Counted from the stretch's first letter, positions 1 to 7,296 are shown. The stretch is DNA of 32,409 nucleotides from an uncultured Prolixibacteraceae bacterium (GCA_903834475.1 CAILJH010000214.1:1-32409); one strand, 5' to 3'. Translations and numbers: made by a program. The notes: generated from the sequence alone by a model not told the origin.

Positions 1-21
1 AAAATGGTTAATAAATAACCA
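1..21 (-). terminator. Putative attenuator hairpin after the TPP riboswitch
   Basis: On the minus strand a 6-bp stem, TGGTTA (21–16) with TAACCA (10–5), closes a 5-nt loop and runs into TTTT at the window edge. It lies about 20 nt downstream of the TPP aptamer, where an expression platform is expected. The stem is short and AT-rich and the T-run is cut by the window end, so a transcriptional attenuator is only an inference. Confidence 0.4.
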
Positions 22-39
22 ATGAGGCAAGTAATTCCC

Positions 40-142
40 TTTCGCCATCCCTTCGCCGGCATTACCCGTATCAGGTTCGGTGGGTGTGATCTCAGCCTGA
101 ACTTACCCCGACTTTCGTCAGGAAGGCACCCCATTGCGTAAA
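40..142 (-). promoter_or_regulatory. TPP (thi-box) riboswitch
   Basis: The minus strand carries the conserved thiamine pyrophosphate aptamer blocks in order: GGGGTGCC (132–125), CTGAGA (about 97–92), then GAACCTGATACGGGTAATGC and GGCGAAGGGA. P2 can form between GGGGTG and CACACCC, and P3 is extended. P1 can form between TTTACGC (142–136) and GCGAAA (45–40). This RNA senses TPP and normally represses thiamine synthesis or uptake genes. The regulated gene lies left of position 1 and is not visible. The match to the consensus is very strong; which gene it controls is unknown. Confidence 0.95.
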
Positions 143-437
143 TTGATGGGGTAAAAGTAGCCTTTTAAATGGATTGAATCCAATCTTTCTTAGAAAAAGT
201 GTTCACGGTCCTTTTCTTCTTCATGGAATGAAGTCTTCGAAATTCATAGAACTCTAAAAATTTGGTCCTTTCGGAAAAATTGTCATTTTCCGTTTCCTGA
301 TTTCTGAAATATTGACATCAAAAATGATTTTATGGCACTACTAATCAGACATATAGATTTTGGTATTGGGTTTGAAAAAGTCTTAAACGAAAACAATTAA
401 TAAAACAAAGTCTAACTAAAAAATGGAGGATTAAGTT

Positions 438-869
438 ATGTTACCAGTATTTAAAACCAGAAACTTACCGGGTATATTTGACGAATTCCTGAGCGGAAAC
501 TTACTTCCGAATTTTATTGAAGAAGGAGCATGGAAATCAACTCCGGCTGTAAACATTTACGAAAACAATGAAAAATTTGAAATTGAAATTGCAGCTCCCG
601 GTCTCGAAAAAGATGATTTCAAGATTGATTTGAAAGACGAATACCTGACGGTCTATTCTGAAAAGAAAGACAAAAAGGAAGAAAAGGAAAAAGGGAAAGT
701 AGTTCGTTCCGAATTCAGGTACTCATCTTTCCAGCGTTCGTTCTCATTGCCTCATGAAATTGATGTGACGGCCATAAATGCTAACCACAAGAACGGGGTT
801 TTGACTATCGAACTGCCAAAAAAAATAGAGTATAAGAATAATCTGTCACGTCAAATCGAAATCCAATAA
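438..869 (+). CDS. Small heat-shock protein, Hsp20/alpha-crystallin family
   Basis: This 143-residue protein is a cytoplasmic holdase chaperone of the IbpA/Hsp20 type, which binds unfolding proteins without ATP. The alpha-crystallin domain covers about residues 34–132. It contains the signature NGVLTIELPK near residues 119–128, and the tail ends in an IEI sequence, the I-x-I motif used for oligomer assembly. The length is typical. An unusually good ribosome-binding site, GGAGG at 425–429, sits 8 nt before the ATG; such sites are uncommon in this phylum and suggest high expression. The 286 nt upstream hold no gene and I found no clear TAnnTTTG box there. The gene is monocistronic, with a terminator right after it. 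Confidence 0.93.
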   Translation: MLPVFKTRNLPGIFDEFLSGNLLPNFIEEGAWKSTPAVNIYENNEKFEIEIAAPGLEKDDFKIDLKDEYLTVYSEKKDKKEEKEKGKVVRSEFRYSSFQRSFSLPHEIDVTAINANHKNGVLTIELPKKIEYKNNLSRQIEIQ

Positions 870-894
870 TCATTGACTGGCTTGTACTTTGTTT

Positions 895-927
895 AAGGAT
901 TGTTCCTTCGGGTGCAATCCTTTTTTA
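895..927 (+). terminator. Intrinsic terminator after the hsp20 gene
   Basis: Arms AAGGATTG (895–902) and CAATCCTT (915–922) form a perfect 8-bp stem around a loop containing TTCG, followed by a run of six T. It lies 25 nt after the Hsp20 stop codon. Confidence 0.85.
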
Positions 928-938
928 TAATAGCAGTT

Positions 939-1448
939 CTATTCCCCTCCTTTGGAGGGGTTAGGGGAGGCCAGATCTTTCTTCGAAAAACTCAATGGGA
1001 GAAGGCTTTCAACACCATTCAAAACCATGATCGAACCCTGACCATCCAGGATGATTCGGATTGGAGTATTGAACCTGACTTCTGCTTCGGCCAATGCCTG
1101 ACGGCACGAACCACAAGGTTTAACCGGCTCATTCACCAATACACCATTTTTAGCTGCTGAAATTGCGATCGCTTTAACTGAAGCTTCAGGAAAATTGGCA
1201 TTGGCATAAAACAGCGCGACGCGTTCAGCGCACAATCCTGACGGATAGGCGGAATTTTCCTGGTTATTGCCTGTCACAACCGTCCCGTTTTCGAGCAAAA
1301 CAGCTGCACCAACGTGAAATCCGGAGTATGGCGCATAAGCTAATGCTGTAATTCTCCGTGCTTCCTGAAGCAGGTTCTGATCATTTCCGGAAAGTTCATC
1401 GATCGATTGATATTCGTATACGATAATTCTTATTTCAGTCGTTTTCAT
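939..1448 (-). CDS. cdd: Cytidine deaminase
   Basis: A 169-residue zinc-dependent cytidine deaminase, which converts cytidine or deoxycytidine to (deoxy)uridine in pyrimidine salvage. The active-site signature is complete: HVGAAV at 45–50, C73-A-E75 with the catalytic glutamate, and PCGSC with zinc ligands C112 and C115. The N-terminus runs into the first deaminase helix (EARRITALAYAPYSGFHVGAA). The protein is somewhat longer than many family members. Its last nine residues, SPNPSKGGE, are encoded by a GC-rich palindromic repeat also found elsewhere in the window, so the tail is probably acquired and not part of the fold. A likely promoter lies just upstream, in the region divergent from the glucosaminidase gene. 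Confidence 0.95.
   Translation of the reverse strand: MKTTEIRIIVYEYQSIDELSGNDQNLLQEARRITALAYAPYSGFHVGAAVLLENGTVVTGNNQENSAYPSGLCAERVALFYANANFPEASVKAIAISAAKNGVLVNEPVKPCGSCRQALAEAEVRFNTPIRIILDGQGSIMVLNGVESLLPLSFSKKDLASPNPSKGGE
944..972. repeat. GC-rich palindromic repeat, copy 1 (inside the cdd 3' end)
   Basis: The plus strand shows CCCCTCC–TTT–GGAGGGG followed by TTAGGGGAGGCC. The first part is a perfect 7-bp palindrome and the second a shorter GC block. Related copies lie at 2626–2656, 31689–31720 and 31797–31832, with a core-like hairpin at 2520–2540. This copy encodes the C-terminus and stop codon of cytidine deaminase. Confidence 0.8.
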
Positions 1449-1465
1449 TTATGAACAGTTTTCCC

Positions 1466-1497
1466 CAAATGTACGTCAATACTTGTTAACTGACAAT
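1466..1497 (-). promoter_or_regulatory. Putative Bacteroidota promoter for cdd
   Basis: On the minus strand, ATTG (1497–1494) is followed after 20 nt by TACATTTG (1473–1466). This fits the Bacteroidota consensus TTTG–N19-21–TAnnTTTG. The inferred start site would lie only about 10 nt before the cdd ATG. Confidence 0.5.
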
Positions 1498-1520
1498 GAC
1501 GCTTGCTTACAACATTTTCT

Positions 1521-1528
1521 TATTTTTG
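1521..1528 (+). promoter_or_regulatory. Putative -7 box of the glucosaminidase gene
   Basis: TATTTTTG fits TAnnTTTG and lies 23 nt before the chosen ATG at 1552. No good -33 TTTG is present at the proper distance. If real, it rules out the longer reading frame starting at 1483. Confidence 0.35.
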
Positions 1529-1551
1529 CAGAAACACAACAATTTCTATTT

Positions 1552-2511
1552 ATGCTTAAATATTTCTTGCCGCTCCTGGCACTTTTTATATCGACTTCGG
1601 TTTTTGCACAGAAACAGCAGTTTTCCAGGGAAGAATATATCCAGAAATATTACAAACTGGCTATTTCCGAGATGGAGCGCAGCGGTATTCCTGCCAGTAT
1701 TACTTTGGCACAAGGTTGCTGGGAATCTCAAAATGGCAACAGTATTTTAGCCACGGAAGGGAACAATCATTTTGGTATTAAATGCAAATCAGAATGGACT
1801 GGCAAAAAGATATACCATGATGACGATGCCAAACATGAATGCTTCCGAAAATACGCCCACGCTGAAGCATCTTTTATCGATCATTCTGATTTCCTGATGG
1901 CAGGTAGCCGTTATGGCTTTCTTTTTCAGCTCGATCCAAAAGATTATGCCGGATGGGCACGTGGCTTGAAAAAGGCTGGCTATGCAACAGATCCGATCTA
2001 TGCTGAACGCCTGGTCAAAATTATCGAGGAGTTTAAACTTTTTGTTTACGATGAATATGGCGATAACCGTCAACTGGCATCCATCCCGCAACAGAAACAA
2101 GAACCTGAAAAGCCAAAGGTTGCTAACACGAATTTAGTTAAGACCATTGGATCGTATAAGATTGAAATGAGAAATGGCTTGCGCACCATTGTTGTTCCTG
2201 AAGGTGAAACCTATGAAAGCCTTACAAAAAAACTAAAACTAAAAGACTGGGAAATATATACTTATAACGATTTCGGAAAGGGAAAGCAACCAAGGGCCAA
2301 CGAGATATTGTATATTGAGGCAAAATACAAAAAGGCAAACCGTCACCATAAACAACACATCACTGAAAATGGCGACACGATGCATTATATCGCGCAACGC
2401 TACGGACTTAAATTAAGACCTTTACTTCGGCGAAACCGCATGAATGAAGGAGACGAACCTGCAGCGGGACAAATAGTTTATCTCAGGAACAAAAGACCGC
2501 GAAGAGGATAA
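1552..2511 (+). CDS. Secreted GH73-type N-acetylglucosaminidase with LysM
   Basis: A 319-residue predicted peptidoglycan hydrolase acting in the periplasm or at the cell surface. The start at 1552 is chosen because it opens directly onto a signal peptide (hydrophobic residues 4–18, cut after VFAQ). The frame stays open back to 1483, but that would bury the signal peptide. Residues about 25–165 form a glucosaminidase domain: SGIPASITLAQGCWESQNG contains the expected catalytic Glu58, followed by NNHFGIKC and a YAERLVKIIEEF helix. Residues about 270–315 form a LysM peptidoglycan-binding module (TENGDTMHYIAQRYG). A weaker LysM-like stretch lies around 215–258 (VPEGETYESLTKKLKL). It probably takes part in cell separation or wall turnover. 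The gene stands alone, divergent from cdd. Confidence 0.9.
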   Translation: MLKYFLPLLALFISTSVFAQKQQFSREEYIQKYYKLAISEMERSGIPASITLAQGCWESQNGNSILATEGNNHFGIKCKSEWTGKKIYHDDDAKHECFRKYAHAEASFIDHSDFLMAGSRYGFLFQLDPKDYAGWARGLKKAGYATDPIYAERLVKIIEEFKLFVYDEYGDNRQLASIPQQKQEPEKPKVANTNLVKTIGSYKIEMRNGLRTIVVPEGETYESLTKKLKLKDWEIYTYNDFGKGKQPRANEILYIEAKYKKANRHHKQHITENGDTMHYIAQRYGLKLRPLLRRNRMNEGDEPAAGQIVYLRNKRPRRG

Positions 2512-2519
2512 TGAAGAGC

Positions 2520-2540
2520 CCCTTCCCCAAAGGGGAAGGG
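2520..2540. repeat. GC-rich hairpin after the glucosaminidase gene
   Basis: Arms CCCTTCCCC (2520–2528) and GGGGAAGGG (2532–2540) pair perfectly around AAA. It begins 8 nt after the stop codon and lacks a long T-run, so it may end or stabilise the transcript. It resembles the core of the GC-rich repeat family in this window. Confidence 0.6.
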
Positions 2541-2605
2541 AGTTTGGAAATAAATTCTTCAAGATTAATGCATGAGCAAAATATTTCTACTTTAAAAAAA
2601 ATAAT

Positions 2606-2986
2606 TTACTGAATATCAACTTTTTCTCCCATCCTTTGGAGGTATTGGGGGAGGCTTCTGAAAAGCAGCCTCAACAAAACCCGGTCTGCAAAAAGAATAA
2701 AATTCAGGATCAGTGCAACCATGGCAACTTGCAATGCATTACCCGATATGAATTTGAAAATCTGCAGCAGAACTTCTTTGTTGACCAGATAATAAGTTCC
2801 TGCAACTACGCCAATCAAAAACAGAATGAGTACCGATAGATAGATATATTCGTAAAGATCTGTCATCCATTGATTTTTAGCAACAATCCGGGACGTCACC
2901 TTTTGGGCAAAACCGTCCGACAAACGATATCCTGGTTCAGTTCTAAACGTTTTTTCCAGAATTGAATCCAGTTTTTCATGATTCAT
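2606..2986 (-). CDS. Small two-helix membrane protein coupled to the ECF sigma factor
   Basis: I do not recognise a named family for this 126-residue protein. Residues 1–45 are soluble (MNHEKLDSILEKTFRTEPGYRLSDGFAQKVTSRI). Hydrophobic segments follow at about 47–69 and 83–105, so it is probably an inner-membrane protein with its N-terminus in the cytoplasm. Its start overlaps the end of the sigma-factor gene by 11 nt, which indicates translational coupling. The position fits an anti-sigma factor or sigma-linked regulator, but there is no HxxxCxxC zinc anti-sigma motif. Residues around RSLPQYLQRMGE near the C-terminus are encoded by a copy of the GC-rich repeat found at other gene ends. The function is inferred from position only. 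Confidence 0.7.
   Translation of the reverse strand: MNHEKLDSILEKTFRTEPGYRLSDGFAQKVTSRIVAKNQWMTDLYEYIYLSVLILFLIGVVAGTYYLVNKEVLLQIFKFISGNALQVAMVALILNFILFADRVLLRLLFRSLPQYLQRMGEKVDIQ
2626..2656. repeat. GC-rich palindromic repeat, copy 2 (inside a coding 3' end)
   Basis: The plus strand reads CTCCCATCCTTTGGAGG followed by TATTGGGGGAGGC, a diverged copy of the repeat at 944–972. It is read through in the minus-strand gene at 2606–2986 and ends about seven codons before that stop codon. Confidence 0.65.
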
Positions 2987-3557
2987 TGTTGATCTCCTTC
3001 ACGGTCTTTAAACTATTATTATCTACCACAAACTTAAGTTTTTCCTTTAAAAGTGCCTTTGCCCTGAACAGGTAACTTTTTACAGTTCCTTCGGGCATTC
3101 CGGTTATCTGTTCGATTTCCTGATACGAAAACTCTTCCAGATGGTACAAAGTTAATACTGTACGATACTGAACCGGCAGGTTTTCAATCTGTTCCCGAAT
3201 GTAGCGGTGCAAATCAGTCTTTTCGTAATCACCTGAATTAAAATCGGTCAGGTTACGAAGTGCTGCCGAATCATCCGGATTGACCTCATCGCCTTTTTTG
3301 AACTTTCGCAGATAATTTATGCTGGTATTGTATGCAATAGTTGCAATCCAGGTCGACAGTTTACATTCATTGCGGTACTTTCCAAGGTTTTGGTAAACCT
3401 TCAGGAATACTTCCTGACAAACATCTTCCAACTCATCCTGCCGCTGTATTAACCGCCCGGTAATATGAACCACCAACTTTTGGTATCGCGATACCAAAAA
3501 CGTGAAGGCATTCATATTTCCATTTAAAATCTGGTTTATCAGTTCAGCATCATCCAT
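2976..3557 (-). CDS. RNA polymerase sigma factor, ECF (sigma-70 family)
   Basis: About 193 residues with only the two domains of an extracytoplasmic-function sigma factor. Region 2 includes DELEDVCQEVFLKVYQNL and CKLSTWIATIAYNTSINYLRK, which bind core polymerase and the -10 element. Region 4 is the helix-turn-helix stretch FSYQEIEQITGMPEGTVKSYLFRAKALLKEKL. I chose the start at 3557 because MDDAELINQILNGN is the usual ECF beginning; the frame is open to an ATG at 3596 that would add 13 residues. The downstream membrane-protein gene overlaps its end, and a divergent small membrane-protein gene lies upstream, suggesting a small regulatory locus. The signal and regulon cannot be told from the sequence. 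Confidence 0.92.
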   Translation of the reverse strand: MDDAELINQILNGNMNAFTFLVSRYQKLVVHITGRLIQRQDELEDVCQEVFLKVYQNLGKYRNECKLSTWIATIAYNTSINYLRKFKKGDEVNPDDSAALRNLTDFNSGDYEKTDLHRYIREQIENLPVQYRTVLTLYHLEEFSYQEIEQITGMPEGTVKSYLFRAKALLKEKLKFVVDNNSLKTVKEINNES

Positions 3558-3695
3558 ACTGGAAGTTTGACAACAATCCGTTGAGAAATGTTGCATGAAG
3601 TACTTATAATTTCTTCAGAAAAAAAAAGATTTAAAACCTGCAACATTTCCATAACTCCCGCTGTCACATCTTTCAAACAATTAAAACTGAAAATT

Positions 3696-4076
3696 ATGAA
3701 CGATTTTTTTATCCCCGCAGTTATTTTTACAGGAATCTATTACATCCTAAAGAACTTTACCGACTTCCTTCTGAAACGGAAAATCATTAAAGCAGGTCAT
3801 TTTGAAAAGGCAGGAATTCTTGAACAGCAAGTTTCTTCTGAAACCAGTGAAGCCCGTGAGGTGAATAAATATCCTTCGTTGAAATGGGGTTTGGTAGCTT
3901 TCTTTGCCGGAATTGGCTTTATAATAATTAATCAGATGAGCCCAAGTGTTAATAATGAAGTCAATTTCGACTTGTTTATGCAGCGGAGTGTATTGCCTTT
4001 CGGAATTGAGTTAGTCTCCATTTCATTGGGATTCATTGTTTATTTCCTGATTGTGAATTTCAGTAAAAGGAAATAG
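3696..4076 (+). CDS. Small membrane protein, DUF6249-like
   Basis: A 126-residue predicted inner-membrane protein. The ATG at 3696 is preferred because it opens on a hydrophobic segment (about residues 5–18). The frame is open back to 3588, but that region is low-complexity and overlaps the possible 5' end of the divergent sigma gene. Two further hydrophobic segments lie at about 64–79 and 98–120, separated by a charged stretch (KRKIIKAGHFEKAG) and ending in KRK. The pattern resembles DUF6249 proteins, which I recall beside sigma-factor genes in Bacteroidota; the family assignment is from memory. The role is unknown, and the divergent arrangement suggests it may belong to the sigma-factor regulon. 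Confidence 0.65.
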   Translation: MNDFFIPAVIFTGIYYILKNFTDFLLKRKIIKAGHFEKAGILEQQVSSETSEAREVNKYPSLKWGLVAFFAGIGFIIINQMSPSVNNEVNFDLFMQRSVLPFGIELVSISLGFIVYFLIVNFSKRK

Positions 4077-4085
4077 TAAAAAGTC

Positions 4086-4131
4086 AATAGTCATTGGGAA
4101 AGTCGTTTAATCCTTTTTCCCAATGACTATT
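4086..4131. repeat. Perfect 15-bp inverted repeat with AATGACT motifs (bidirectional terminator?)
   Basis: AATAGTCATTGGGAA (4086–4100) pairs perfectly with TTCCCAATGACTATT (4117–4131). A further partial copy, TTCCCAATGA followed by eight or more T, comes directly after at 4131–4148. It lies between the convergent membrane-protein gene and fmt, so it can end transcription from both sides. The same AATGAC word recurs in the inverted repeat at 26081–26131. Confidence 0.7.
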
Positions 4132-4159
4132 TCCCAATGATTTTTTTTCAATGACTGAT

Positions 4160-5137
4160 TTACATTTTTACTTTCCAATCGCTCAAATCATGAAAGCCGC
4201 GAAGCAACTCATCGATTTTCATTCGCTTCTTTCCTGAAAGCTGAATATCGGTAATCGAAAGCCAGCCATCGGGACAGGCAATTTTCAGGTATTTTTTGTT
4301 ATCTGTCAGGAGTGTACCGGGAGCAGCAGGCAAATTGCTGTAATCACGGCTTGAAGAATAGATTTTTGCGGTCAGTACTTCAGCTTTCTCCGGATGTTCC
4401 AATTCAGTCCACGCAGCCGGATAGGGCGACAATCCGCGAATCAGGTTTCGAACCGACTCCGAATCTTTGGTCCAGTCAATACGGCAATCATCTTTAAATA
4501 GTTTGGGTGCCAGCTTTGGTCGTTCAGTGTTGTCAATTAATTGTTCCTGATCAATTGGTTCAATCCTTTCTTCCACCAAAGCATCAACAGTCTTGATAAC
4601 CAAACCTGCTCCGAGTTCCATCATCCGGTCGTGCAAATCGCCAACGGTATCATTCTCTGAAATATTTACCTTCTCCTGAAAAAGAATCTGTCCGGTATCA
4701 ATTTCGTGCGAAAGCAAAAATGTAGTTATGCCGGTCTCTGTTTCCCCATTGATAACTGCCCAATTCAGCGGGGCGGCTCCCCGATAGTGTGGCAAAAGTG
4801 AAGCATGCAGATTAAAAGTTCCAAGTCGTGGCATGTTCCATACGATTTCGGGCAACATCCGGAAAGCAACTACAATCTGAAGGTCGGCTTTCAGGCTTTC
4901 CAGTTCGGCAATAAATTCCGGATTTTTTAATTTTTCAGGCTGAAGTATAGGCAGATTATTTTCTATTGCATATTTTTTTACGGCTGATTCACTCAACAGC
5001 CGGCCACGACCTGCAGGTTTATCAGGAGCAGTTATAACTCCTGCAATCCGGTAGCCATTTTCAACCAAAGCCTTTAAACTCTCCACTGCAAAATCGGGAG
5101 TTCCCATAAACACGATACGGATTTCTTTCGGACGCAT
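4160..5137 (-). CDS. fmt: Methionyl-tRNA formyltransferase
   Basis: A 325-residue enzyme that transfers a formyl group from 10-formyl-tetrahydrofolate to initiator Met-tRNA. The N-terminal domain starts with RIVFMGTPDFAVESL and holds the catalytic set N109, H111 and D147 in FNLHASLLPHYRGAAPLNW and HEIDTGQI. The C-terminal tRNA-binding domain (about 210–320) includes CRIDWTKDSESVRNLIRGLSPYPAAW. The length matches the family. The start is supported by the fold beginning within five residues. It ends facing the convergent gene at 3696–4076 and is divergent from the CBM48 gene. The 294 nt upstream hold AT-rich DNA and an A/G-rich tract but no gene. Confidence 0.96.
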   Translation of the reverse strand: MRPKEIRIVFMGTPDFAVESLKALVENGYRIAGVITAPDKPAGRGRLLSESAVKKYAIENNLPILQPEKLKNPEFIAELESLKADLQIVVAFRMLPEIVWNMPRLGTFNLHASLLPHYRGAAPLNWAVINGETETGITTFLLSHEIDTGQILFQEKVNISENDTVGDLHDRMMELGAGLVIKTVDALVEERIEPIDQEQLIDNTERPKLAPKLFKDDCRIDWTKDSESVRNLIRGLSPYPAAWTELEHPEKAEVLTAKIYSSSRDYSNLPAAPGTLLTDNKKYLKIACPDGWLSITDIQLSGKKRMKIDELLRGFHDLSDWKVKM

Positions 5138-5363
5138 TGTTTTTTTTTGTAAAGATAAGGCTTGAAAAGGAAAAGGGAAACAGGAAAATGGAAAAGAGTA
5201 AAAATGCCTTGCAATTGGGAAAATCGGTCTGAATATGAAGGTCTTAAACTTGTGTTAACAAAAGCAGCAAATGTCATTAACTGCTAATAATCAATGTATT
5301 ATAATTTTCAAAAGTTAATTTATTGTCAAGATATTGCTAAATAATTTGCGCACAGGATTTTAA

Positions 5364-5395
5364 CTTGAATTACCTCAATGCTTTAGGTATTTTTG
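5364..5395 (+). promoter_or_regulatory. Bacteroidota-type promoter of the CBM48 gene
   Basis: CTTG (5364–5367), a 20-nt spacer and TATTTTTG (5388–5395) fit the consensus TTTG–N19-21–TAnnTTTG. Transcription should start near 5402, giving a leader of about 30 nt to the ATG at 5432. This excludes the alternative ATG at 5393. Confidence 0.65.
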
Positions 5396-5431
5396 AACCG
5401 TCAAATTATACTTGAATTTAAAACTGAAATT

Positions 5432-5743
5432 ATGAGCTTAAAGAAACAATTTTTAAAATCAAAACCGGTGTGCAAGGTTTCTTTCCGATTAGATGCTGCT
5501 GAAGCTTCAGGAGCTAATACTGTTCAATTGCTGGGCGACTTCAATAATTGGGATAAATCTGCTGAACCAATGGCAAAGCTGAAATCGAATGATTTTACAG
5601 CCGTACTCGAACTCGAATCGGGTAAAGATTACCAGTTCCGTTATTTCATCGATGGATCTTCATGGAAGAATGATTCACAAGCCGATCAATTCGTAACCAA
5701 TGCATTTGGCGAATTAAACGGTGTAGTTTCAACTGCAGAGTAA
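5432..5743 (+). CDS. Stand-alone CBM48 (isoamylase N-terminal / AMPK glycogen-binding) protein
   Basis: A 103-residue protein made almost entirely of one carbohydrate-binding module of the CBM48 type, normally found attached to starch or glycogen branching and debranching enzymes or AMPK beta subunits. The module covers about residues 10–98: VSFRLDAAEASGANTVQLLGDFNNW, followed by KDYQFRYFIDGSSWKND, with the conserved aromatic residues of the glycogen-binding face (W46 and later W/F/Y). No signal peptide and no catalytic domain are present, so it should be cytoplasmic. It is monocistronic with its own promoter and a strong terminator. A role in glycogen binding or sensing is plausible but unproven. 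Confidence 0.85.
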   Translation: MSLKKQFLKSKPVCKVSFRLDAAEASGANTVQLLGDFNNWDKSAEPMAKLKSNDFTAVLELESGKDYQFRYFIDGSSWKNDSQADQFVTNAFGELNGVVSTAE

Positions 5744-5767
5744 ATCTCTATGGGTATTTTCCCATGT

Positions 5768-5813
5768 AAAAAGCAGAAACAGATAATTCATGATTATCCT
5801 GTTTCTGCTTTTT
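5768..5813. terminator. Bidirectional intrinsic terminator
   Basis: Arms AAAAAGCAGAAACAG (5768–5782) and CTGTTTCTGCTTTTT (5799–5813) are perfectly complementary, with a smaller ATAAT/ATTAT stem inside the loop. T-runs follow on both strands. It serves the convergent CBM48 gene (plus) and the ribBA/DUF5522 operon (minus). Confidence 0.9.
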
Positions 5814-5836
5814 CTTTTGTAATAGAGCGTGAACAG

Positions 5837-6061
5837 CTATGACCTGTATTTCTTTTCAAGATCCGGCCGAAGTTTCCGGTTTCCTTTTACTGCTTTTGGT
5901 GAATACGGGCAATTTTTACACCCATTTGAACAGCAATAACCACGTTTAACGAGATACAATTCAGTCATTACGCGGTATCCGTCCGGATTCAGGATGAAAT
6001 CAACTCCTTCCACGGTCTGTTCGCCATAGCCTGAATCAAACATATCGTCGAACATGCCCAT
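5837..6061 (-). CDS. DUF5522-like small cysteine-cluster protein
   Basis: A 74-residue protein whose second half reads TELYLVKRGYCCSNGCKNCPY. It has four close cysteines (C43, C44, C48, C51) in the pattern CC-x3-C-x2-C, as in the DUF5522 family. Such a cluster could bind zinc or an iron–sulfur centre, but no function is established here. No signal peptide or membrane segment is visible. It starts 8 nt after the ribBA stop codon, so the two are almost certainly co-transcribed, and the operon ends at the terminator at 5768–5813. The family call is from memory of the motif; the gene itself is clear. Confidence 0.8.
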   Translation of the reverse strand: MGMFDDMFDSGYGEQTVEGVDFILNPDGYRVMTELYLVKRGYCCSNGCKNCPYSPKAVKGNRKLRPDLEKKYRS

Positions 6062-6069
6062 ATTCCGGA

Positions 6070-7296
6070 TTATTTATCGTATCGAAAATTGGAAAGGTTA
6101 TGGCCCATCCGGTCACGCTTGGTCTTCAGGTAGGCCTGATTGTGCTCGTTCGGTTTAATCTCAATGGAGATGGTTTCAACCACATCTAAATCGTAGGCTT
6201 CCAAACCGACACGTTTTACCGGATTGTTTGTCATTAACCGCATTTTGGTGACACCCAGACTACGAAGAATCTGAGCACCGACGCCGTAGTCACGTTCATC
6301 GGCATCAAATCCGAGGTGCATATTGGCTTCCACGGTGTCAAATCCCTGTTCCTGAAGTTTATACGCAGCAATTTTATTCATCAGGCCAATTCCGCGTCCT
6401 TCCTGCATCATGTAAACAATGACGCCTTTTCCTTCTGCTTCAATTTTATTCATGGCATATTCCAGCTGGTCGCCACATTCACAACGCATCGATCCAAAGA
6501 TATCTCCGGTCATGCACGAAGAATGGACCCTGACAATAACTGGTTCGTCGTGTTGCCATTCGCCTTTGATGAGGGCAATATGTTCAACGCCATTCGATAC
6601 CTGACGGAAAGGAATGATTTTAAAATTGCCGTGATGTGTCGGTAAACTCACCTCTTCTCCACGCTCAATCAAGCTTTCGCTCTGCAAACGATAGGTTATC
6701 AGGTCTTTTATCGAAATAATCTTCAGGTTAAACCGTTGGGCAAGAACCAATAATTCAGGAAGGCGGGCCATTGTTCCGTCTTCATTCATAATTTCGATTA
6801 ATACTCCAACAGGAGTCAGTCCGGCCAAACGTGCCAGATCTACCGAGGCTTCGGTATGTCCCGAACGCCTGAGAACACCGCGGTTTTTGGCTTTCAAAGG
6901 GAAAATATGACCCGGGCGGCCCAATTCATCAGGTTTGGTATCCGGATTGGCCAATGCATTTAAAGTTTTGGCACGATCGCTTGCAGAAATACCAGTCGTA
7001 CAACCATAACCAAGTAAATCAACAGAAATGGTAAAAGGAGTTTCGTGCGTTGAAGTATTTTTGCCAACCATCAGGTCCAGCTCAAGCTGATCACAGATTT
7101 CCTCACTAACAGGTGCGCAAACCAGGCCACGTCCATAGGTGGTCATAAAGTTTACCATTTCAGGAGTAACTTTTTCGGCGGCAGCTACAAAATCACCTTC
7201 ATTCTCGCGATCTTCATCATCAACAACAATGATCATTTCGCCCCTTTTGATGGCTTCAATAGCTTCCGGTATAGTGTTCAATATAATATCGCTCAT
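6070..7296 (-). CDS. ribBA: Bifunctional DHBP synthase / GTP cyclohydrolase II
   Basis: A 408-residue riboflavin-synthesis enzyme combining both entry reactions. The N-terminal domain (about 1–202) makes 3,4-dihydroxy-2-butanone 4-phosphate from ribulose 5-phosphate: acidic motif [11 protein letters not shown] at 26–36 and [14 protein letters not shown]. The C-terminal domain (about 210–400) opens the GTP ring: [20 protein letters not shown] carries the three zinc cysteines, followed by EGRGIGL and the NNPVKR stretch. Both halves look intact. It lies 72 nt after the glycosyltransferase 2 gene on the same strand and 8 nt before the DUF5522 gene. A possible internal promoter lies at 7326–7333, so it may be expressed separately from the lptF genes. 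Confidence 0.97.
   Translation of the reverse strand: MSDIILNTIPEAIEAIKRGEMIIVVDDEDRENEGDFVAAAEKVTPEMVNFMTTYGRGLVCAPVSEEICDQLELDLMVGKNTSTHETPFTISVDLLGYGCTTGISASDRAKTLNALANPDTKPDELGRPGHIFPLKAKNRGVLRRSGHTEASVDLARLAGLTPVGVLIEIMNEDGTMARLPELLVLAQRFNLKIISIKDLITYRLQSESLIERGEEVSLPTHHGNFKIIPFRQVSNGVEHIALIKGEWQHDEPVIVRVHSSCMTGDIFGSMRCECGDQLEYAMNKIEAEGKGVIVYMMQEGRGIGLMNKIAAYKLQEQGFDTVEANMHLGFDADERDYGVGAQILRSLGVTKMRLMTNNPVKRVGLEAYDLDVVETISIEIKPNEHNQAYLKTKRDRMGHNLSNFRYDK

Noticed and set aside
330-350. TGGCAC resembling a sigma-54 promoter before hsp20
   Set aside because: The -12 TTGC element is absent at the required spacing (ATCAG there instead).
900-1160. 86-codon plus-strand frame opposite cdd
   Set aside because: It is antisense to the conserved deaminase codons, begins in the terminator, and runs through the GC-rich repeat; no protein features are visible.
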